64,000 nt of DNA from Ochotona curzoniae (lineage: Eukaryota > Chordata > Mammalia > Lagomorpha > Ochotonidae), in NCBI RefSeq assembly GCF_017591425.1, contig NW_024465751.1:992001-1056000 (forward strand). The letters are read 5' to 3'. Shown piece by piece: positions 34,010 through 45,027 of the stretch. The position numbers were made by a program, and so were the translations under genes. Under the pieces are notes generated by a model. That model saw nothing but the letters and a program-made list of their open reading frames with translations, was not told the origin of the DNA and made no database searches. Within the stretch, counting starts at the first letter, position 1. Every line of letters starts with the position of its first letter.

Positions 34010-36029
34010 CTTCCTCCTTTGAATGTTGTCCCCCTGTCCTTTCAGCAACAACAAAGCTTGCACTTGAATCCAGTGCTCAGCAACCGCTGCTGAAAGGCCA
34101 AGTTCAGATTTTTGCCTGCCTTTTGTGAAGTTTCACTGGATTTCGGTTGTGTCAGTTCCGTCATGTGCCTACACCACGTGGATAGAGTGAATGCACTGGT
34201 TTGGGATGGAGACTCTTTGGCTTGCAAAGGGGGTAAATATTTACCATCTGGTCCTTCAAAGAAAAGAGCCTTTTGGCTCCTGGTTTGGAGGATGCTGTGG
34301 CAGGGCCACAAATACACAGCGTCTCACAGCCTCGATGAGTGAAGGAGGTTGAGGGATTACTGCAACCGGGAAGGGGCATAGTGTTATTGAGAAGTTGGCT
34401 CTTGGAGGAGTAAAGTGGAAGGACACAGATCGCTGTTGAGGGAGATTCCCCGGGGGAATCCAGACCCGAGTCTTGCCTCCTCTTTCTCCTGGGTGAGATT
34501 GTTGCCCATGACAGCCTTTTACCAGCTCCTCTTGGTGTTGGGAGCTTTCCCCAAACGTTTCCTGCTCTCCCTGTGGCTATCTCTGTCTTCACTGTGCGCA
34601 GAATTCTGCTCTTTCCTTTATTCTGGTCCCCATCAGAATTGCTTGATTTCCTCCATGATTTGGCCCCTTCCCCGTGATCAGCTGCTTAACGATAGAGACC
34701 AGGCCAGCGATCTTGGTTAACTGCACTTATTTGAGAGGTAACATTTCCAAGCAGTAGCCCAACCAAAGCTTTTTGAAGTTGGTGAATCTGCAATCCATAT
34801 ACTCTTGCCAATGTTCTGTTTGGCAACCAGTGCTGTGTGCACATACAGCCAGGGCAACTGGAGGAGGCCCAGCAGCTGCCTATCACCTTATCCAAGCCAA
34901 TTGGCTCAGGTGTACATGAACTTGACCTGTGACCTTGAATTAATTATCTCTGTGTGCCAGTGCATGGAGCCAGTCGATTCTGGACAGATGGCTCTTCAAA
35001 GTCTGTGACTGGGATTTGAAGCAGCCCTTACCCAGCTTGTAAGTGTCTTTCAGCTGATTGTTGTAACTTGCATTCTGGCCTCTCAGAGGCCATGAAGCCA
35101 TCCTGGTAACTTTTGAAAAAGGCCTCTTTATTGCTAGGAGGCCAGGCTGCCAGGTCCTTCCCAAATCCAGATGATCATCCAAAGATTTAAGTATGTACTT
35201 TCCAGAAGGGCAGCTTTTCAAATTCATCATGAATTTCTCTGAAACGTGTTAAGCAAAGCATTTAGTTCCTGCTGATGGATGAAATACTGATGCCATTATT
35301 ATAATGTAGTGCCTGATTTTTCTTGGCTGAAAATTATATATATTTTTTACATCGAGAGCAAAAGTGGCAAATTGCAAAAAACAAAAATGCAAGAGAAATT
35401 AGTAACAATGCAGTAGTACGGAGGTCCCTTGAGATAATGACAATAATAATAAACAGCCCCTGTCGAGTTTCTCTTCAGGCGTAGGGACTTAGAGTGGGTA
35501 ATAGTTTGATTACACTTCTGGGTCAGCATATCAGATGGTGACTTCGCTGATGAGCACACATGCATCACGCTGGCCTATCACGGAGCCAGAGCACGTGTCA
35601 GTCATCACTCCAAGCGTGGTCATACATTCCAGGCATCGCTTCCCTTAGGTCCAATGCAGAAGATAGTGAATGGGCTTTAAGCCTGGCGTGTTCCCATTTG
35701 TTGTACAGATGTCCCCCTGCTGGACTCTGTGGCCATCAGTCACTTTCTCCAGAGAGCTCCTGTCAGTGGTGACTTGGAAATAAGTCTCAGGGTTGCTATA
35801 ATGCCAGGTGGATGAATCTGGGCCAAATACTGAGCAGCTTAGAGTCATTTCACTGATTGGACTTTTTTCTAATATAGTATGGATTTCATCTCATTTTTTC
35901 CAACTTAGAAGGGGAAGAACACTGAGTTCCAATAGTAGGGCTTTAAGTTTGGTGCTAAACCTTTAGTTTCTAACTGGGAAAAAAGTGTGTGAGATAAAGA
36001 GGCCAGGGCCTAGATACGGCTCACATGTG
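34010..36029. other. Unassigned DNA
   Basis: No gene or clear repeat is visible. It contains the DR1 motif listed separately. The 143-codon minus frame at 34161-34592 and overlapping plus frames lack recognised domains. Confidence 0.45.
34923..34935 (-). promoter_or_regulatory. Perfect DR1 nuclear-receptor motif
   Basis: On the minus strand this is AGGTCA-C-AGGTCA, two perfect half-sites spaced by one base. It is the consensus for PPAR:RXR, HNF4 and COUP-TF dimers. The adjoining plus-strand TTGA makes the second half-site extended (TGACCTTGA, an ERR/SF1-type site). Confidence 0.5.
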
Positions 36030-36390
36030 TGGTAAAGACACAATGTCTTATGCACATGCACAGATAGTACACGTAGCGTGTGCATATAAGGCGGTCTGTG
36101 CAGTAAATATGCACATACACACACATGCAGCAGACATGCATGTAAATGCATGCACATATAGCTGCCTTACATATATGGTCACATATATTTGAAGTACACT
36201 CAGTATATATTCGTGTACATGTAACACACTTGTACATGCATATACTCAGTATACCTATGTGTACATCCATGCAACATTCACATTGCATATGTATATTCAC
36301 ATGAGAACAGTGTACATATATGCACATATGCACAGTGTATACACAAACCCATAATACACATACAGGTTTGTGCATACATGCATACTTGTT
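36030..36390. repeat. Degenerate CA/TA/TG alternating purine-pyrimidine region
   Basis: About 350 bp of ACAT, CATA and TGCA words without a strict period. The Cys/Tyr/His-rich minus frames here are artefacts of this composition. Such alternation favours Z-DNA. Confidence 0.85.
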
Positions 36391-36452
36391 TATGTATAAG
36401 CAGATGAGATTTTATCTGGGTATCATTTTAAAGTTGAATGGATCTAACTTTT

Positions 36453-36775
36453 TTCTTTGGTAGACTTTTACAAAATTTTCATTAGCAGAATTACAGAGAG
36501 AAAGAAATACAGAAACAAGGGTTTTCCATCTGCTGTTGACTCCTCAAGTGGCTACAATGGCTGGATCTGAGCCCATCTGGAGCCAGCAGCCACCTCTGGA
36601 TCTCCCACGCAGGTGCAGGGTCCCAAGGCTTTGGGGCATCCCTCACTGCTCTCCTAGACCACAAGCAGGGAGCTGGAAGGGAAGTGGAGCAACTGAAACA
36701 CGAACTGGTGCCCATGTGGGATCCTAATGCTTGAAGGGGGAGGATTAGCCGATTGAACCATTGTACCCAGGCCCA
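36453..36775 (-). mobile_element. C-SINE, minus strand
   Basis: Antisense body 'accacaagcagggagctgga' and terminal 'cattgtacccaggccc' are clear. A 12-bp target duplication, GATCTAACTTTT (36441-36452) and GATCTAATTTTA (36776-36787), has two mismatches. Confidence 0.92.
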
Positions 36776-36787
36776 GATCTAATTTTA

Positions 36788-37434
36788 TCAAATCAGTTAT
36801 AGAAAGATGCAGCATTTTTCCCTCTTTACCCTCTTCTTCAAATATGAAAATCTAGGCATCCTTTCTTTTCTGTTGGCACTTGATTTCCTGCTTCTCACAA
36901 GACAATGTATTCTTATTCTTGTAAACTCTTCTCCACTACTGTAAAAGGGCTCCCTGTATTACCCACTGTGCTGGCTTTCTATTTCAGCAGCCTCGTTTGG
37001 AGGATTGACTTCTGTCCAGGCCTTCCACCTGACTCCCGAGGTCATCTACGGGAGCCTCACCAGAGCCCATGGGGCTTGGGCTCTGCAGGCCCTGAGTGGT
37101 TACCAGGCCTCTGGGGGCCCATACTGGAGACTGTCCTTTGCCAAAATACCAGCCGTGCTGATGGAGAGGAGTCCAGAGCTGGTCTGAATGTCCCTTTTGA
37201 TATTTTTAGCTGTTGGTTTGGTTCCAGCTCTCTCAGATGATCTATTAACATTTCCAAGCTTGTCAGAGCATTTCTAGTTCAGTAAAAGGGAATGGACATG
37301 ATTTCTTAAAAATAAAGAAAAATGGAGTTTGGGAATGCCAGCAGATCTCCCCCAGGGAATCTGCAGCAGCTTAATGGTTCTGTGCTGGCCCCTTCTGCCT
37401 ATTAGCTTGCTACTCCAATCAAGGAATCCTTCTC
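36788..37434. other. Unassigned DNA with an exon-like open stretch
   Basis: A good acceptor ('ctttctatttcag', ending 36987) is followed by a frame that stays open to the stop at 37187. It contains ALSGYQASGGPYWRLSFAKI. An AATAAA lies near 37310. This could be chance; I recognise no protein and see no matching upstream exon. Confidence 0.2.
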
Positions 37435-37525
37435 TCCTGGGCCTCAGCTTCCTCATCTGTAAAAGTAGGCTAGGTTGGTGAGGTTGCTGTGAATGCTATG
37501 ACATAATAAAATACATTGGACCCAT
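37435..37525 (+). mobile_element. MIR 3' half, plus strand
   Basis: 'ggcctcagcttcctcatctg', 'taaaagtaggctaggttggt', 'gaggttgctgtgaatgctat' match the MIR 'cctcagtttcctcatctgtaaaatggg...gttgtgaggatt' section. Confidence 0.75.
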
Positions 37526-38289
37526 AGCAATTCAAGTTTTAATTCAGATGAGCTTTTCCTGGAAGCAATGTTAACTCCTAGTGAGTTCTCACTCCACCCA
37601 AGACACTTGGCTAATTCAAGCAGAGAACTTTGCAGATGTTATAAAATGCTCAGTTTGCTGAAGGAGGAGGCGGCCATGGAATGACTTCTCATCAGTCAAG
37701 CTTATAGGGCATCTCCTGTTTGCCTGTGTCTGCCTTTTTCTAAGTTGCAGGGTTGCTACGTGGAATGTATCGGATGGCTCGTGTGAAACATTGCTGATGA
37801 TGCTACAATGACCTGTGTTGATTCAATGGCTAGGCTTCTTAGTGATTGGATGTGGGCTTCCACATCTTGGACTCTTTATTGAAATTGGGCTGAGGCGCTG
37901 GAGTAAAAATGTAGATTTTGACAGAGGTAGACCAGTTTGAGCTGTGATTCTGTCCCGTTTTAGCTTGGTTCTTGGGCAAGTTATATGGTGTTTGGGGGCC
38001 TACAGAAATGACATCTTCCCATCTTGAGTAAAAGTAGGGATCCTGGGAAGTGCATAGCAACTCATATCAACCCAAATCCTACCAATTTCATCATTAGGGC
38101 ACCACCATCAAGGGAGAGAATGTATTCTGCCATCTGGTATGACCAGGAAGTGGTTGTTGCTTTTTGATGACCTTAGGACATAACTATCTAAAATTGGAGG
38201 AATGTCTGATATCTTCAGTGTAATGCACCTCTTTAAAAATCACATTTATTACCTGTTAGAAAGCTCATAGCCACATTTAGAAAAGGTAC
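37526..38289. other. Unassigned DNA
   Basis: I see no gene or recognised repeat. Confidence 0.5.
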
Positions 38290-38430
38290 CAGGGGTCACG
38301 CAATCTGGCACAGCAGGTTGAATCATCACCTGAGATTTGGCATCCTGTGTGAGCACTTGTTGCAGTCCCACCCACACCATTTCTGATTCAGTTCCCCAAC
38401 CTTCATCAAATGATTGACAAGCATGAGAGG
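38290..38430 (+). mobile_element. Old C-SINE 5' fragment, plus strand
   Basis: 'tctggcacagcaggttgaat', 'catcacctgagatttggcat', 'gcacttgttgcagtcccacc' follow the tRNA-like head of the older C-SINE type; the body is lost after about 38430. Confidence 0.6.
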
Positions 38431-38654
38431 ACGTGCTACTGGAAGTGTGTTTTGGACAGTAGTCTAAATTTCTAAACTGGAAAGTGAAATTCAGTTGCCA
38501 ACCCTGATTGCTTGTTTGATAAAAGAACTAATTGGCGTCCCTTCCTTACCCTGCATCCCTGCTCCCCAATCACGTTTCCTAGAATCATCTCTACCAAATA
38601 CCAGTGGCATTCAAATCCTGGCCTCCGTGTTTACTTCAGGAGAATTCCGTGCCA

Positions 38655-38980
38655 TGCAACCACCAAAGAATAAAGATCAGATCCAAGGAGACTAAATTGA
38701 GGAGAGTGAGACATAACGCAGAAGACGCAGGGTGTAGTCTTAGCCAGGGTAGAGGGAAAAAAGATGCCAATGACTCTGTTATTGGGACAGTTAGCAAAAT
38801 TTGAAAATGGGCCATAAAGCAGATGACAGCGATGTATGCTTGTTAGGTTTGTTGAGTTGTATATGATATTACAGTTACAGGGAAGGAACTGCTGAGTCTG
38901 AGGAATGTTGAAGTATTCAAGGTTAAGGTTCATGAGGCCCATAGCTTGTTTTAACATAATCTGACAAATACTAAAAAAAA
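38655..38980 (+). mobile_element. Old L1 (L1M-type) 3' UTR fragment, plus strand
   Basis: 'gatccaaggagactaaattg', 'agagtgagacataacgcaga', 'ctgttattgggacagttagc', 'aaaatttgaaaatgggccat' and 'gatattacagttacagggaa' match the sense-strand 3' UTR of ancient L1M elements in order. The 134-codon minus frame across it (38631-39035) is an artefact. Confidence 0.65.
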
Positions 38981-39194
38981 TGTGATGTGTTTGTAGAATG
39001 TGGCAAGGTACAAAAAAAATATCAATGAATATCATGCGAATGTTATTTATTATGATTTTTCTGATTTTTTAAAAATTCTCCTAAATGTTTTTTAAATATG
39101 CTTATAACAAATGCATGTATATATGATCAACATCACAAAAGTTCAAAGAAAACTACATGTACCGTAAGGTATTGAGAGTTGATACATTTTTGAA
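38981..39194. other. AT-rich DNA
   Basis: AT-rich spacer without recognised content. Confidence 0.5.
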
Positions 39195-39515
39195 AGATCT
39201 ATTTATTTATTTGAAAGTCAGACTTACAGGGAGGAGGTGAACAGAGACAGAAATACAGTTTTTCCATCTGCTGCTGCTTTGTCCAAATGGTCACAGCAGC
39301 CAAGTTGAGCCAGGCCGAAGCCAGCACCCTGAACACCATCCAGGTCTCCTGCATGGGTGCACTGGCTCAATTGCGGCTCTCCCCGGAGTGCCACTGGATT
39401 TTCCAGCATGCCTAGCTCAGAGTTCTGAATCAGGTGCTGGTGAAGGGAGTGCTGAAGGCACAGGGGTAAGCATGGCATCTACTACACCGGTGTAGCCATT
39501 TGAGGAGTCCAGGCC
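39195..39515 (-). mobile_element. C-SINE, minus strand
   Basis: Antisense tail 'agatctatttatttatttga', 'cttgtccaaatggtcac'-type body, 'gccaagttgagccaggccga', ending at the tRNA-like start 'ccatttgaggagtccaggcc'. Moderately diverged; no clean target duplication. Confidence 0.8.
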
Positions 39516-41324
39516 TGCTGTTTTGCAGTATGTCATGTCGTTAGGGTTGGTCTTGTCTGCTTCTGCCTGGTCAGAGGTCCCCCTAGCACATCACATCGAG
39601 ATGTGCACAGTAAGGTCTGTTTGGTGATTGAGATCCCCTGGTTTGTAAACTGAGATTCCCTGGTTAGTTGGTACCTGCTTAGTTTACCTACTGTAGCAGT
39701 ATTGTTGCTATTTCATAAATAATCTGTGAGGAATATTTTGTAATTATCTCATTCTCCAGTAAAATACATGATGATACTAACACAGGTGTCAGTTGAAGAA
39801 TTTGGATCTTGAAGGCCTTGACTCCTCCCATTGAGAGCTGGAGTCGACGTTCTCTCACCTGGAATCTAGGACAGCCCGCGGTGACTATGCTCACTGGAGG
39901 ACAGGGAAATGATGAAGGTCACATGACTTCTGCTTGGAGAAAGCAGGCATCATGTGAGATGTTGCCATGCTGGAAAAGCCCTGAGCAGATACTGTGGTCC
40001 CCAGCCCAGCAATCTGCCTGGTGGCAGCAGCACTACCTTGAAAAGACTTCAATCAGGTGCTTCAGGCCATTGGAACCTTCTGGACAGATGAAGTGTCTCC
40101 AGACATCTGCTTGCACCCACACAAGTGCAAATGGGAGCTGTCCAGACGAACAAGTCTTCATCTGTTGATCCACAAAATCATGGGGAGAACAAAGTAGTGA
40201 TTTTAGCCACAGATGCTTGGGGTCATTCCTATGGAGCAGTAGTAATTGAGACAACATCCATCAGTAATTCCTGCCTAAATCAACGATTATATTGATGGCT
40301 GCTGAAAGATAGTCTTTTAATTTTATCATTCTGCTTTTATTATATAGAGATGATACATCTCTTTTGCTGGACAAATCTCCCTTGTTGCTATCTTTCTCAA
40401 ATCCTTTTGGACTTGCATCTGCTTATTATTATTTCTCCAGGAATGAAAAATCAAATTTCCCTGAGCCGGAACCAAAACAGAACAAATGAGAATCCATTTC
40501 TTATTAATCTCTAAGAAATAGGCTAGGGACTACAGTGTCAGTCTCTTATAATGAAGTGACATTTTGTCCTTCCTTTTGCTAAGCATTAATTGTAGATGTG
40601 CCTCAGAAAATATTAAAAATTAAAAAAAAAACTAGAAGGACTGTCTTTATTTTTCCTGATCATGCCATACTTATTTTGTCATAGCAAATTTTTGTCATTT
40701 TATCGGCTGAGGGAAGTTCCTCTGGAATAGCTTTTTCAAAGTGCAACACACACTAAAAACATCACGCAGCCTCCCCTGCTCCTGCTGTTCCCCGTGGATC
40801 TGCTGACCTGCGACACCAAGGCTGTAGGCCACTCTGATGGATTGGTTTTCTTCACATGCAGCTGGCTCTCTTGAGATAGGGCCAACATATTGCAGTGATC
40901 CCAAACTATGCCCCTTCCATCAGGTAACAGAAGAGAATGATAGGACCCAGAAATGATAATAAACTTGAGTCTTTGCTTAGCCAGAGGGGCAAGAATCACC
41001 AGAGAATCCCTGGGGGAAGGTATGTGTTAGCCAGAGGAGGAATGGATCTGAAATTCTAGAGCAAATTATCAACTTCCATCTTCAGCACTGCTCAAGCACT
41101 CAATTACTGCCAGACTCCTGCTCAGAGCTGAGTTTTGCACCGTAAATTTAAGGTTTTTCTGTGCACCATAAATTCAGATTTAAAGACCTACTGTGCATCT
41201 GGCCCCATGATAGGAATTGAAGATGTCGTGGTGTGATTCTTGGCCTTGTGGAGTTTTCTGTGTGTTCAAAGACGAGACAGTCACAGATGTGTCCTCTGTT
41301 CTCTTGCTGCATCCTTCTCCCTTT
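39516..41324. other. Unassigned DNA
   Basis: No supported gene is visible. The 119-codon plus frame (39809-40168) and two overlapping minus frames (40695-40999) have no recognised motif. A short L2-like block 'ctactgtgcatctggcccca' lies near 41189. Confidence 0.4.
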
Positions 41325-41480
41325 CTACTCAGTGGTTGGGAATTCAAGCTTAGATGCTTATGTGAGTTCTTTACCCATAGTTCAAGTTTCTCCAGTGGTA
41401 AAGTAAGAATGATAATAGTAGCTCAGTTACAGTGCTGGTGTGAGGACTACGTGGTCTGTCTGGTACCCGACAGCCCCATG
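41325..41480 (+). mobile_element. MIR fragment, plus strand
   Basis: 'cttatgtgagttctttaccc', 'agtttctccagtggtaaagt', 'aagaatgataatagtagctc', 'gctggtgtgaggactacgtg' follow the MIR 3' half. Confidence 0.65.
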
Positions 41481-41804
41481 GTGAGCACTCCGCACAGGTT
41501 AATTCTTCATCCTCAACTTCCTCTTTTTTTCCCATTTCTGCAGCCAGCCTAATACCCTTGTATATCTCTTGATATGGAAAGGGCCAGTGGCTGCACCTGT
41601 TTGTGACTGAGTTACCACACAGCGAGTACAGCAGAACAGCATGGACCTGTGGTGTGTTGAAAGAGTGAATAAGTCCTTAGCTGCCAGTCAACTGTAAAAG
41701 GCCCTGGGCCTCAGCATGAATTGATGGCATTCTCTCATTTATCTGGATTAGTGCTACTCTGTTGCCATTGATATTATAAACATTATATAATAATGATGTG
41801 CAAG
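41481..41804. other. Unassigned DNA
   Basis: Nothing recognised. Confidence 0.5.
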
Positions 41805-41935
41805 GGATCTTCAGAAAGTTCATGGAGGGTGTGTATTATGTTGAAACAATATGTGGATTTCAAAATTTATTGGCATTCAAGTAAACTCATAATTTCATTC
41901 TTCCAGAACTTTGGATTACAGAATGATAAGTGATA
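41805..41935. mobile_element. Mariner-type MITE (MARNA-like)
   Basis: The left end 'gggatcttcagaaagttcat' and the right end 'ttccagaactttggatt' form imperfect terminal inverted repeats. The interior 'gtgtattatgttgaaacaat', 'atgtggatttcaaaatttat' and 'caagtaaactcataatttca' follows the common mariner MITE text. This is the best intact example of the family in the window. Confidence 0.8.
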
Positions 41936-42309
41936 TAATTACTTCTGGCATGGTGAGAACAACCTTGTCTTTTTAGCTTGAACTAAGAAAGTGTTCCTTT
42001 TTTTTTTTTAATGAGATGGGGTCATATAAATGAGGTATTCCAGAGAAAACACCCTGTCATTTGACAGTAAGTTTTGCTTGAATGTAGACATGCTCTCTGA
42101 TGGGTTTTCCAGGGATAGATAAACTTCTGAGATGATGAGGTGATTCCAGAACAAAGACTCCAGTTTTGGGGAGCACCCTGGCACTAGCCACAATGTCACA
42201 TCCTGGCACTCAGGAATGGTCGTAGGACAGGGACAGCACGTGTCCAGCCGGTCATGGGTAAGCCACATGTGTTGTTTTAAATATCCTAGTAGTCATGTGA
42301 TGAGCAGCA
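41936..42309. other. Unassigned DNA
   Basis: A poly-T run at 41999-42010 is the only feature seen. Confidence 0.5.
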
Positions 42310-42635
42310 AAAATACTGTTTGTTTGTTTACTATTGGAAAGGCAGATTTCCAGAGAGAAGGAGAGACAAAGATATTCCATCCACTAGTTCTTTCTCTGAA
42401 ATGACCACGAAGACCAGAGCTGAGCTGATCCAAAGCCAGGAGCCAGGAATTTTCTTTGGGTCTTGAACATGAGTGCAGGGCTCAAGGCTTTGGGTCATCC
42501 TCTGCTGCTTTCCCAGGCCACACGTAGGGAGCTGGAAGGGAAGTGCAGCAGTCTGTACTCAGACTGGTGTCCATATCGGATCCTGGCACATGCAAGGTTG
42601 GGATTTAGCCAGTGGGCCATTATGCCAGGCACAAC
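42310..42635 (-). mobile_element. C-SINE, minus strand
   Basis: Antisense order: 'ttggaaaggcagatttccag', 'gctgatccaaagccaggagc', 'caggccacacgtagggagct', ending 'gggccattatgccaggc'. It abuts the next mariner MITE. Confidence 0.9.
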
Positions 42636-42654
42636 AATTTATTTTCATAATGGA

Positions 42655-43090
42655 CTGTGCTAGTGGAGTTTTAGAAGTTTATGTAGAAATGGAGCCTGGT
42701 GTGATAATGTAGTGTTTAAAGTCCTCACCTTGCACACACCAGGATCCCATATGGGCGCCAGTTCTAATACTGGCAGCCCTGCTTCCCATGCAGCTCCCTG
42801 CTTGTGGCCTGGGAAAGCAGTCGAGGACAGCTCAAAGCCTTGGGACCCTGTACCCGCATGGGAGACCCGGAAGAAGAGTTCCTGGTTTCTGGCTTCGGAT
42901 TGGCATAGCCGTTGCGGCCACTTGGGGAGTGAACCATTCTGTCTCTCCTCCTCTGTATATCCGCCTTTCCAATAAAAAAAAAAATCTTTTTTTAAAAAAG
43001 AAGTTTATGTAAAAATGGAATTAAAGGATCAAAATGGGGGAAAAGGCCTATAGACTTTTCTTAACACACACTTCATCAGGTTCAAGACTA
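42655..43090. mobile_element. Mariner-type MITE split by a young SINE
   Basis: The left part 'gagttttagaagtttatgta' and the right part 'gaattaaaggatcaaaatgg...tatagacttttcttaaca...catcaggttcaagac' follow the MARNA-like order when the SINE is ignored. Confidence 0.6.
42694..42999 (+). mobile_element. Youngest-looking C-SINE, plus strand
   Basis: 'gcctggtgtgataatgtagt', 'ccaggatcccatatgggcgc', 'ttgtggcctgggaaagcagt', 'gggaccctgtacccgcatgg', 'tttccaataaaaaaaaaaat'. It lacks part of the 3' body (the usual 'ggatggaagatcttcctct' is missing between 42938 and 42940). It is flanked by a 20-bp target duplication (42674-42693 and 43000-43019) with one mismatch, which argues for recent insertion. Confidence 0.95.
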
Positions 43091-43374
43091 TTTTAAAAGT
43101 GATAATTACAGCCATCTGTTGCATTCCTGAAGAAACGAGGATTCTGTAGAATTTGTCCATGTCAATGTCATCTATACATTGCTAACTGGAGAAAAGTGAG
43201 TTCCTTTTACAGATCTGTTTGAAGATTACGAAATGAAAACAATCAGAAGGAGCTTAAATAGGACAGAAATGAGGGTGCTTTCGGATCTCCTGCAGAAAAT
43301 CACACAGAATTTGTTGGAGAAGTAGTTCAAGGAGCATTGCAGCCATGTACATTACTGGGCATAGTTAATGAACT
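43091..43374. other. Unassigned DNA
   Basis: Nothing recognised. Confidence 0.5.
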
Positions 43375-43612
43375 TGAGGGACACAGAGAGAGCCTCGGCC
43401 CCTATCTCTTGGCTTATTCTCCATGTGCCAGCAATAGGTCAAGGGTCAGGGTACAAGTCAGCAGGTCTCCCATGGGTGTGGCAAGAACCAATCAGCCATC
43501 ACTGTGGCTTCTCGGGTCTGCGTCAGTGGGAAGCAGACGTGAGGAGCTGAGAGGAGAACTGTAGTCATGCACTCCAGTAAGGGATGTGAGCATCTTAACC
43601 ACCAGGCCGAAG
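43375..43612 (-). mobile_element. Old C-SINE, minus strand, abutting a mariner
   Basis: On the minus strand it starts 'cggcctggtggttaagatgc' (tRNA-like head, about 43608 downward) and continues through 'cacacccatgggagacctgc'. It lies where the mariner fossil breaks off. Confidence 0.65.
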
Positions 43613-44500
43613 GCTCACTCCTCCCACGCATGTTCCCTGCTGTGGCTTTGGCTCATCTTCCCCAGGGGCAATCACAGTGAGCTCCTGTTTAAGATCTTCA
43701 GCATCCAGGAAGACCAATGGGAAGACGCCTTCGAGAATCCACCCAAAAGCTGTTGCCACGACTTTCACCCTGGACATGTGTGCTTTTCCTTTAACTGGAC
43801 ACTTCCACCTCTCGGGAGCCATTGCCTTGATTGTGCTTCATCTTCAGCATTGTCCTGGTAAAGCCATGTTTCACCAGGATCTTTGCCTCTGCCTATTTCA
43901 AGTCACCATTTAAAACTCTTGTCTGTACCTGATCTGGATGCCAGTGTGTTGGCACCTGCTGAGCACAAAGTTCAACCCCCTTAAAGTTTCACTTAGAATG
44001 GTGTAGCTGAGCCACACGAGTTGCCTATGGAGTTGGCTTTTGTTTCTGTAGACACCAAGGCCTTTTCCATTAGGCCATAAATAAGATAAATGTTTCCATC
44101 ACAGGTTGTAGGTTTTGCCTTCTTAATATAAGCTATTAGAAAATTGTAGGTTTCGTTGAGAGATTGTCTTTTTGTAGGACTTCGATGATTTCACCATTCT
44201 CCCAAAAAAGTTTTGCCGTAAATTTTGTATTTTTCCCTTTGCTTTGAGGGGGAGGATCAGAATTCACATTGGTCTGACAGGGACTCTTCCTCATGAGCTT
44301 CAAGCCAGATTTGGCTCATGCGTGGTACAAGCTAACGGAAATTTGTTTTGACGTAAAACATTTGCAATACCTTAAAATCATGGAAAGTTGAACAGAAAGA
44401 TTGGTTTATTTCAGTATAGTAAACTTTGGAACACACGCATCATTTTCTAAAATACTATTTTTCATGAACTTCTGGAGACCCCTTGTCTTTAACCCAATGT
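43613..44500 (-). pseudogene. Decayed mariner transposase (DNA transposon fossil)
   Basis: Mariner transposases cut and paste DNA flanked by short inverted repeats, using a DD34D catalytic triad. Read on the minus strand, the 5' inverted repeat is at 44462-44490 (plus-strand 'tttttcatgaacttctggag', then 'acccc'). Decayed N-terminal coding sequence follows. Then comes the recognisable GETWLYQDNAEDEAQSRQW at about 43812-43876, where the family has DETW; the first catalytic Asp is Gly here. After a stop and frameshift, SRVKVVATAFGWI (about 43740-43790) corresponds to the family's KVMATVFWDAQG block. The C-terminal third, with the other catalytic residues and the 3' repeat, is missing. The 5' repeat matches the MITE family seen four more times in this window, so this is a relative of their autonomous source. 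Confidence 0.75.
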
Positions 44501-44639
44501 ATCAAAATATTGCCAAATAAACTTGCAATCAATAAAATATTTTCAAGTCATTTTGCAGTTTCAATTTTATATGAAGCTTTTGATTTGATTTTATGTATTT
44601 TATGCCTAGAGTAAATCTCAACTGGAGCCAGCACACAGT

Positions 44640-44850
44640 TTGCAGAGCGATAGCTTGTCTCCTGGCTAACATTTTAGAGAACCGCACTTGGAGGCTGGGG
44701 AGAGTCATGGGTTCAAGTCCGGCTTCTGCTGCTGCTAACTGGGTGATCCCCAGGAAAGTTGTTCCGTGTCTCTTGCCCTCAGTCTTCTTTTTTTGTGTAC
44801 TGAGAATTGTCTCAGGTACCGAGAAGCTTAGAAATGGTGAGACAGCAATC
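44640..44850 (+). mobile_element. MIR SINE, plus strand
   Basis: 'tgggttcaagtccggcttct', 'gctaactgggtgatccccag', 'gaaagttgttccgtgtctct', 'tgccctcagtcttctttttt' follow the MIR order. The 5' tRNA-like head (44640-44685) is less certain. Confidence 0.75.
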
Positions 44851-45027
44851 CCATGTCTGTGGATTCTGTTCCCACCTCTCTGCCATTACTGAGCTCTCTT
44901 CCTCTAACTTGAATTACCAGCTGGCTTCCATTCAAAGGCCTTGATGCTTGCTGTCTGTCCTGCTCCTGTGTCTTTCTCATTTCATGCTTAGCTACTTCTC
45001 TGAGAGGGCTTTCCATATTCCTTAGCA
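44851..45027. other. Unassigned DNA
   Basis: Short spacer without recognised content. Confidence 0.5.

Noticed and set aside
36010..36375. 121-codon Cys/His/Tyr-rich minus frame resembling a metal-binding protein
   Set aside because: It is the translation of alternating CA/TA/TG DNA; the Cys spacing has no zinc-finger pattern.
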